A DNA stretch of 10,590 nucleotides from Nonlabens sp. Lineage in GTDB: Bacteria; Bacteroidota; Bacteroidia; Flavobacteriales; Flavobacteriaceae. A model generated the notes under the pieces. It ran no database searches, had not been told where the DNA came from, and saw nothing but the letters and a program-made list of their open reading frames with translations. The stretch spans positions 1 through 10,590 of the forward strand of contig JANQTO010000333.1 of NCBI GenBank assembly GCA_030731685.1, given 5' to 3'. This document shows positions 5,791 to 10,590 of this stretch, piece by piece (positions within the stretch are counted from its first letter, which is position 1; each line of letters begins with the position of its first letter). The position numbers and the translations under genes are program-made.

Positions 5791-8352
5791 ATGAGAGAGC
5801 AAAAGCTAGGTGTAAAAATAGGCATATTTATAATGTTGGCAGTTCTTCTGGCCTCATGCGATGCTATAAAACGCGTACCTCTGGGCAAAAAACTACTTGT
5901 CGCAAATAATGTTCTTGTGGATAGTGCCGAAACAAGCAACGCCCGACTAGAAAACCTGCTGGTTCAAAAACCAAACACGCGACTTTTAAACGTTCCTATA
6001 GGTCTCCACATTTACAACCTTGCTAGACCTAACCGCGACTCCATTTACCTCAAATGGATGCTGGAACATCCCAAACAACTGGAACGCCGTAATAATCTAA
6101 TTTCTGAAAAACAAACGATAAAACTGGGTAACGACCTTGTAGCTTTTAATAGATGGCTCAAACGCACCGGAGAAGCACCTAGTATTATTAATGAAGAGGA
6201 CGCAAAACGCTCCTTAGAACGGTTACGCTCTTTTTACTGGAATCAAGGATGGTTTAATGCAAAGGTGAACTATAAGATAACCGATACTAAAAAACCACAA
6301 CGTGTTGAAGCCACTTACTATGTAGACAGAGGCACTCCATATATCGTAGACAGCATAACGAGCATCATTGAATCGCCACAAATAGATTCGCTTTATAACG
6401 CAACTAAAAACAGAAGTCTTTTACGCCCAGGAGAGCAGTACTTAACTAATGATATTAACGCAGAGCGCGAGCGCCTATTTACGGAGTTTAGAAACAGTGG
6501 CGTACGCTACATGGAAAAAGACTACATACGCTTTGAAGGCGATACCGTGAACACAAATTACAAGGCAAACCTGACCCTTAAAATAAGTGACCGTAACATA
6601 CAACTTGCTGACACGGTAGTTACGGAGCCATTCCGCGTTTTTAATATAAGTAAGGTAAATATCATACCCGATTTTCAAGAATCTTTCAATAACAAGAATG
6701 CTGATAGCTCTTTGTACCGAAACTATAATATCGTTGAATACGGTAAAAGCCGTTATCGCAAACAGTCGCTGACTGATGCGGTCGTATTTAAACCTGGAGA
6801 TTTATACAGAGACATAGACCGTGACCGCACTTACCGCAATATTACACAGCTTAATAGTTTTGAATATCCAGATATTAGGTTTAGAGAAGACCCTGCAGAC
6901 AGTACAAAGACTAGCTTAATAGCAGATGTACTACTTACATCAAAAGAAAAATTCAAGTTTATTTTAGGTTTTGAAGGAACCCATAGTAATATTCAAACGT
7001 TTGGTATAGGACTTAACACCTCATTGCTAGTTCGTAATGTCTTTAGAGGTAGCGAACTGTTGAATATCTCGTTCAGAGGAAACATAGGCGCAAGTTCAAA
7101 CGCAAGCTCCATCACCGGAAGTGATAGTCAGTTTTTTGATTTACAGGAGTTCGGTGCAGATGCCACGCTGAATTTCCCAAGACTATTTTTACCTTTTAGG
7201 GTAGACAATCTTATCCCTAAAAGCATGTCTCCATCTTCCATATTATCCATAGGATTTTCCAGTCAGACGAATATAGGACTAGACAAGCAAAGCGTAAATG
7301 GAACACTAGGTTACACTTGGAACCAATCAGAAATTAAGAGTACGAGGTTTGACTTATTAAAAGCACAATACGTTCGTAACCTAGACCCTGGAAACTTTTT
7401 TAATGTTTACCAAAGCAGTTACAGCTCCCTAAATGACGTAGCAAATAACATAGGACTTACAAACCCTATTTATGTTAACGCAAATAACAACCTTACCATA
7501 CCAGAGGGAACAAACTTTTTTATTCAAGACGTAGCTAGTGGCGTTATAAACACCACGGTAGATCAGCGTGAGCTTGTGAGAAATATTAACGAGCGACGTA
7601 ACAGGCTTGTTCAGGACAACCTAATTATAAGCAGTTCCTATGCATGGACTCGTAACACCCAGCAAGGTATTTATGACAGTAATTTCTCTAGACTTACTTT
7701 GCGTATAGAAGCAGCTGGAAATATTCTCTCGGCCATTGCTAGCGTTGCTGGTGTTGAAGATAATGCAAATGGCAACCGTGACGTTTTCGGTGTTGAATTT
7801 ACCCAATACATTAAACCAGAAATAGATTATGTAAGACACTGGCAGTTATTCAACAACCATGTAATTGCGATGCGCGCTTTTGGCGGTGTGGCTATTCCGT
7901 ATGGCAACTCTGATAACGTGCCTTTTATACGTTCCTTTTTTGCCGGCGGTCCTAACGATAATAGAGCGTGGCAGGCCTATGAATTAGGCCCTGGAGGCAC
8001 GAGTGGCCTCAATGACTTTAACGAAGCAAACATGAAACTTGCTTTTAATGCAGAGTATCGTTTTCCTATAATCAATAGTTTTAAAGGTGCCCTTTTTGCT
8101 GATATAGGCAACATATGGAACGTGCTAGATATTGAAGACGACCCTAGAGCGCAATTCAACCAGCTACGCGATTTAGAGTACTTAGCCGTAGGAACAGGTT
8201 TCGGTGTGCGCTATGATTTCGGTTTTTTTGTCCTGCGCTTAGATGCAGGTTTTAAGACCTACAACCCTTCATTACCTAGCGGCCAGCGCTGGTTTAGAGA
8301 ACTCTCTTTTGCAAGATCTGTTCTTAATGTAGGTATCAACTATCCCTTTTAA
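5791..8352 (+). CDS. tamL: TamL: lipidated TamA/BamA-family outer-membrane protein
   Basis: An Omp85-superfamily protein of 853 residues that in Bacteroidota takes the place of TamA and works with TamB in outer-membrane biogenesis. The N-terminus is a lipoprotein signal: basic start, hydrophobic core and lipobox LASC with the lipidated cysteine at 23. The following DAIKRVPL lacks the acidic cluster of known surface-export signals, so the lipid anchor probably faces the periplasm. A POTRA-like segment is visible around 145-190 (NQGWFNAKV...YYVDRGTPYIVDSI). The C-terminal half is a beta-barrel of the Bac_surface_Ag type ending in NYPF. The conserved barrel-loop motif appears as FFAGGPNDNRAW (716-727), keeping the key arginine (R725) but with AW where TamA/BamA usually has G(F/Y). 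I chose ATG 5791 because the upstream in-frame TTG (5779) lies within the -7 box. Family assignment is strong; the distinction of TamL from other lipidated Omp85 paralogues is inferred. Confidence 0.85.
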   Translation: MREQKLGVKIGIFIMLAVLLASCDAIKRVPLGKKLLVANNVLVDSAETSNARLENLLVQKPNTRLLNVPIGLHIYNLARPNRDSIYLKWMLEHPKQLERRNNLISEKQTIKLGNDLVAFNRWLKRTGEAPSIINEEDAKRSLERLRSFYWNQGWFNAKVNYKITDTKKPQRVEATYYVDRGTPYIVDSITSIIESPQIDSLYNATKNRSLLRPGEQYLTNDINAERERLFTEFRNSGVRYMEKDYIRFEGDTVNTNYKANLTLKISDRNIQLADTVVTEPFRVFNISKVNIIPDFQESFNNKNADSSLYRNYNIVEYGKSRYRKQSLTDAVVFKPGDLYRDIDRDRTYRNITQLNSFEYPDIRFREDPADSTKTSLIADVLLTSKEKFKFILGFEGTHSNIQTFGIGLNTSLLVRNVFRGSELLNISFRGNIGASSNASSITGSDSQFFDLQEFGADATLNFPRLFLPFRVDNLIPKSMSPSSILSIGFSSQTNIGLDKQSVNGTLGYTWNQSEIKSTRFDLLKAQYVRNLDPGNFFNVYQSSYSSLNDVANNIGLTNPIYVNANNNLTIPEGTNFFIQDVASGVINTTVDQRELVRNINERRNRLVQDNLIISSSYAWTRNTQQGIYDSNFSRLTLRIEAAGNILSAIASVAGVEDNANGNRDVFGVEFTQYIKPEIDYVRHWQLFNNHVIAMRAFGGVAIPYGNSDNVPFIRSFFAGGPNDNRAWQAYELGPGGTSGLNDFNEANMKLAFNAEYRFPIINSFKGALFADIGNIWNVLDIEDDPRAQFNQLRDLEYLAVGTGFGVRYDFGFFVLRLDAGFKTYNPSLPSGQRWFRELSFARSVLNVGINYPF

Positions 8353-8368
8353 TGCCATAATAATTAGT

Positions 8369-8376
8369 TACTTTTG
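8369..8376 (+). promoter_or_regulatory. -7 promoter box for fbaA
   Basis: TACTTTTG matches TAnnTTTG exactly and ends 19 bases before the fbaA ATG, within the 43-bp gap after tamL. It suggests that fbaA has its own transcript start although tamL lies just upstream on the same strand. No clear -33 TTG is visible. Confidence 0.55.
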
Positions 8377-8395
8377 TAAATAAACACATATCACA

Positions 8396-9463
8396 ATGAG
8401 TCACAACATAAAACCAGGAGTTGCAACAGGCGACCAAGTTCAAGAGATATTTAATCACGCCAAAGCAAACGGCTATGCTCTACCAGCAGTTAATGTGATA
8501 GGATCAAACACCGTGAATGGTGTTTTGGAAACCGCAGCTAAACTTAACGCACCAGTGATTATTCAATTCTCAAACGGTGGCGCACAGTTTAATGCAGGAA
8601 AAGGATTGAGCAATGACAACCAGCAAAGTGCCATTTTAGGAGGTATTGCAGGCGCTCACCATATCCATACATTGGCAGAGGCTTATGGTGCAACCGTTAT
8701 TTTACACACTGACCACTGTGCTAAGAAGTTACTTCCTTGGATTGATGGGTTGCTGGATGCTAGTGAATCTCGCTTTCGCGAAAGCGGTAAATCACTATAT
8801 TCCTCGCACATGATAGACTTGAGTGAAGAACCACTTGAAGAAAATATAGAAATTTGTAAGCGTTACCTAGAGCGCATGGCCAAAATGGACATGACCTTAG
8901 AAATAGAACTGGGAATAACCGGTGGTGAAGAAGATGGTGTTGACAACAGCGATGTGGACGATTCAAAATTATATACACAACCTGAGGAAGTTGCTTATGC
9001 TTATGAGGAACTGAAAAAAGTAAGCGACCGTTTTACAATCGCAGCAGCGTTTGGTAACGTACATGGTGTTTACAAGCCAGGTAACGTAAAACTCACTCCT
9101 AAAATCTTGAAAAACTCTCAAGAATACGTGCAGAAAAATTATGGTACAGGCGCAAACCCTATCGATTTTGTATTTCACGGTGGCTCTGGTTCTACCCTAG
9201 AAGAAATTAGAGAAGCAATAGGTTATGGTGTTGTGAAAATGAATATTGATACAGACCTACAATGGGGCTTCACACAGGGAATAAAATCCTACATGGACAC
9301 AAATGATGGATACCTACATACCCAAATAGGAAATCCAGACGGAGCAGACGTACCCAACAAGAAATATTATGACCCGCGTGTTTGGTTACGCAAAGGTGAA
9401 GAAACTTTTAAGGCTCGTTTAACGCAAGCCTTTGAAGACTTAAATAATGTGAATACGCTTTGA
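8396..9463 (+). CDS. fbaA: Class II fructose-bisphosphate aldolase
   Basis: Zinc-dependent cytoplasmic aldolase that cleaves fructose 1,6-bisphosphate to dihydroxyacetone phosphate and glyceraldehyde 3-phosphate, in glycolysis and reversibly in gluconeogenesis. The 355 residues match the E. coli-like class IIA enzyme closely in length. Visible active-site elements are HTDHCAKK (104-111; catalytic D106 and zinc ligand H107), LEIELGITGGEEDGVDN (168-184), zinc ligands H223 in GNVHGVYKPGN and H261 in FVFHGGSGS, and the phosphate-binding KMNIDTD (281-287). The protein ends with the family's NKKYYDPRVWLRKGEE block. Residues 126-130 (RFRES) are encoded by a perfect 16-bp palindrome identical to the core upstream of ubiE; alignment from memory with E. 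coli FbaA suggests a substitution of equal length, not an insertion. The start at 8396 is supported by the promoter box 19 bases upstream. All catalytic residues are intact. Confidence 0.97.
   Translation: MSHNIKPGVATGDQVQEIFNHAKANGYALPAVNVIGSNTVNGVLETAAKLNAPVIIQFSNGGAQFNAGKGLSNDNQQSAILGGIAGAHHIHTLAEAYGATVILHTDHCAKKLLPWIDGLLDASESRFRESGKSLYSSHMIDLSEEPLEENIEICKRYLERMAKMDMTLEIELGITGGEEDGVDNSDVDDSKLYTQPEEVAYAYEELKKVSDRFTIAAAFGNVHGVYKPGNVKLTPKILKNSQEYVQKNYGTGANPIDFVFHGGSGSTLEEIREAIGYGVVKMNIDTDLQWGFTQGIKSYMDTNDGYLHTQIGNPDGADVPNKKYYDPRVWLRKGEETFKARLTQAFEDLNNVNTL
8771..8786. repeat. Second copy of the palindrome core, inside fbaA
   Basis: CGCTTTCGCGAAAGCG, identical over 16 bp to the centre of the palindrome at 3523-3542; the flanking bases (T and G) no longer pair. 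It is exactly codon-phased in fbaA, encoding R126-F127-R128-E129-S130 plus the first base of G131. It has higher GC content than the surrounding codons. Confidence 0.9.
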
Positions 9464-9564
9464 TTAGAGAATAGAGAAATTTAAAAAATTGGCAATTAGA
9501 AATGTCATTATACAAAGTAAAATGTAAATCGGCAATTAGAAGATTAGAGCTTGGAACTTAGAAT
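9464..9564. repeat. Degenerate heptad repeats downstream of fbaA
   Basis: Short 7-bp units recur in this non-coding stretch. TTAGAGA-ATAGAGA (9464-9477) starts right after the fbaA stop. GGCAATTAGAA occurs twice, exactly 40 bp apart (9491-9501 and 9531-9541). A run TTAGAAGA, TTAGAGC, TTGGAAC, TTAGAAT fills 9536-9564. The words are shared with the trkH-side gap at 541-577 and with 10500-10513. No ORF, TAnnTTTG box or strong hairpin terminator is visible here. Confidence 0.6.
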
Positions 9565-9592
9565 TAAAGTATTAAAATTATAATCAGTTAGG

Positions 9593-9630
9593 TTAGAGCA
9601 CTCATAACTCATAACTCATAACTCATAACT
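9593..9630. repeat. Tandem ACTCATA array (4 copies plus ACT) in front of accD
   Basis: A single TTAGAGC heptad (9593-9599) is followed directly by four perfect head-to-tail copies of ACTCATA (9600-9627) and a partial ACT (9628-9630). The array ends 9 bases before the accD ATG, separated by an A-rich tract that is typical of Bacteroidota translation starts. Because 7 is not a multiple of 3, the TAA in each copy junction places stop codons in all three plus-strand frames just ahead of accD. Confidence 0.9.
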
Positions 9631-9639
9631 AAAAAACAT

Positions 9640-10497
9640 ATGTCTTGGTTTAAAAGAGATAAAAAAGGAATTACAACACCTACAGAGGCAAAGAAAGACA
9701 CGCCTAAAGGATTGTGGTATAAATCACCTACTGGTAAAATAGTAGATGCAGAGCAACTTAAGAACAATTTCTACGTAAGCCCAGAAGACGGCTACCACGT
9801 GCGCGTGGGAAGTGCTGAATATTTTGAGATACTGTTTGACGACAATAAATTCAAGGAACTTAACCCAAACATTACGTCTAAGGACCCACTAAAATTTGAG
9901 GATTCTAAGAAGTATGCAGATCGCCTTGTAGAAGCACAGAAAAAAACAGGCCTAAAAGATGCCGTACGTACAGCCGTAGGAAAATCGCATGGTCATGATT
10001 TAGTCGTTGCCTGTATGGATTTTGCATTCATAGGTGGCTCCATGGGTAGTGTCGTAGGTGAAAAGATCGCCCGCGCTGCAGACTATTCATTGAAGCACAA
10101 AATACCATTTATGATTATCTCCAAGTCCGGTGGTGCTCGTATGATGGAAGCTGCGTTATCCCTAATGCAACTAGCAAAGACCAGCGCAAAACTAGCTCAA
10201 CTAGCAGATGCTGGTATACCTTACGTATCGCTTTGTACAGATCCTACAACGGGTGGAACAACCGCGTCTTATGCGATGCTCGGAGATATTAATATAGGAG
10301 AACCTGGTGCGCTTATCGCGTTTGCAGGACCACGCGTTGTAAGAGACACGACAGGTAAAGAACTACCTGAAGGTTTTCAAACCGCAGAATTCCTTCTTGA
10401 AAAAGGCTTCTTAGATTTCATTTGCCCACGTCACGAATTAAAGGATAAGGTGAATCAGTATCTGAATTTGATTTTGAATAGAAAGATGGCGGTATAA
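9640..10497 (+). CDS. accD: Acetyl-CoA carboxylase carboxyltransferase subunit beta, zinc ribbon degenerate
   Basis: Beta subunit of the carboxyltransferase that, with AccA, transfers carboxyl from biotin to acetyl-CoA to make malonyl-CoA, the first committed step of fatty-acid synthesis. The 285 residues include the MSWFKR start typical of AccD and a full crotonase-like carboxyltransferase domain: [15 protein letters not shown] (82-96), [15 protein letters not shown] (128-142), the oxyanion/CoA-binding SGGARMMEA (163-171), [16 protein letters not shown] (201-216) and AFAGPRVV (227-234). The N-terminal zinc ribbon has lost all four cysteines: the two CxxC pairs of E. coli AccD correspond to S29-P-T-G32 and S47-P-E-D50. 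The surrounding fold residues (GLWYKS, YHVRVG) remain. From memory, other flavobacterial AccD proteins look alike, so this is probably a lineage trait and not damage. No consensus -7 box precedes it; it may be read through from fbaA. The start is fixed by the conserved N-terminus. Confidence 0.95.
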   Translation: MSWFKRDKKGITTPTEAKKDTPKGLWYKSPTGKIVDAEQLKNNFYVSPEDGYHVRVGSAEYFEILFDDNKFKELNPNITSKDPLKFEDSKKYADRLVEAQKKTGLKDAVRTAVGKSHGHDLVVACMDFAFIGGSMGSVVGEKIARAADYSLKHKIPFMIISKSGGARMMEAALSLMQLAKTSAKLAQLADAGIPYVSLCTDPTTGGTTASYAMLGDINIGEPGALIAFAGPRVVRDTTGKELPEGFQTAEFLLEKGFLDFICPRHELKDKVNQYLNLILNRKMAV

Positions 10498-10499
10498 CA

Positions 10500-10513
10500 T
10501 TTAGAATTTAGAA
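10500..10513. repeat. TTTAGAA tandem heptad after accD
   Basis: Two perfect direct copies of TTTAGAA begin 3 bases after the accD stop codon. They belong to the same heptad vocabulary as 541-577 and 9464-9564. The remaining bases to the right edge (10514-10590) are AT-rich, with no ORF, promoter box or convincing terminator that I can see. Confidence 0.55.
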
Positions 10514-10590
10514 AGATGACTTTTTGTTTTGAAACCAAGCTTAGTTTAAGAGGAATGTGGACAAATTTCATATAAATTCATATTCTATAT

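Noticed and set aside
1..10590. CRISPR array, tRNA, rRNA, insertion sequence, phage or defence system
   Set aside because: No long spaced repeats, no RNA-gene signatures, no transposase or integrase-like protein and no defence-type domains are visible; the genes are ordinary core functions.
10514..10590. Possible start of another gene at the right edge (ATG at 10556)
   Set aside because: The frame closes after six codons and no promoter box precedes it.

Overview
The window comes from a member of the Bacteroidota, most likely a marine or environmental Flavobacteriaceae. The protein set points there: a PorT/SprT-type type IX secretion protein, a lipidated TamA-like (TamL) outer-membrane protein, and an AccD lacking the zinc ribbon. 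Bacteroidota-type -7 promoter boxes (TAnnTTTG) sit just upstream of several starts, and obvious Shine-Dalgarno sequences are scarce. The genus cannot be fixed from the sequence alone.

Layout from left to right. (1) The 3' part of an unrecognised plus-strand gene runs in from the left edge (3-449). (2) After a short convergent gap come trkH and trkA on the minus strand (586-3435), with trkA upstream in transcription and the two genes abutting without a gap; together they encode a Trk-type potassium uptake system. (3) A divergent intergenic region (3436-3591) holds a perfect 20-bp palindrome and candidate promoters for trkA and for the ubiE/menG-porT pair. (4) ubiE/menG (menaquinone C-methyltransferase) and porT (type IX secretion) lie 4 bp apart on the plus strand. 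The 3' end of porT overlaps by 14 bp the 3' end of a convergent TrmH/SpoU-family RNA methyltransferase gene. (5) That methyltransferase gene is separated by only 25 bp from divergent tamL. (6) fbaA (class II fructose-bisphosphate aldolase) and accD (acetyl-CoA carboxyltransferase beta) follow on the plus strand, separated by 176 bp of AT-rich DNA full of 7-bp repeats.

The genes are chromosomal core functions: potassium homeostasis, respiratory quinone synthesis, outer-membrane biogenesis and secretion, RNA modification, glycolysis and fatty-acid synthesis. I see no mobile element, phage, CRISPR, tRNA or rRNA, and no defence or other new multi-gene system. The unexplained signals are non-coding or sub-genic. 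A GC-rich palindrome occurs once between genes and once written into the fbaA reading frame without changing its length. A family of heptameric repeats fills the intergenic spaces. For two genes, promoter boxes double as false TTG start codons.
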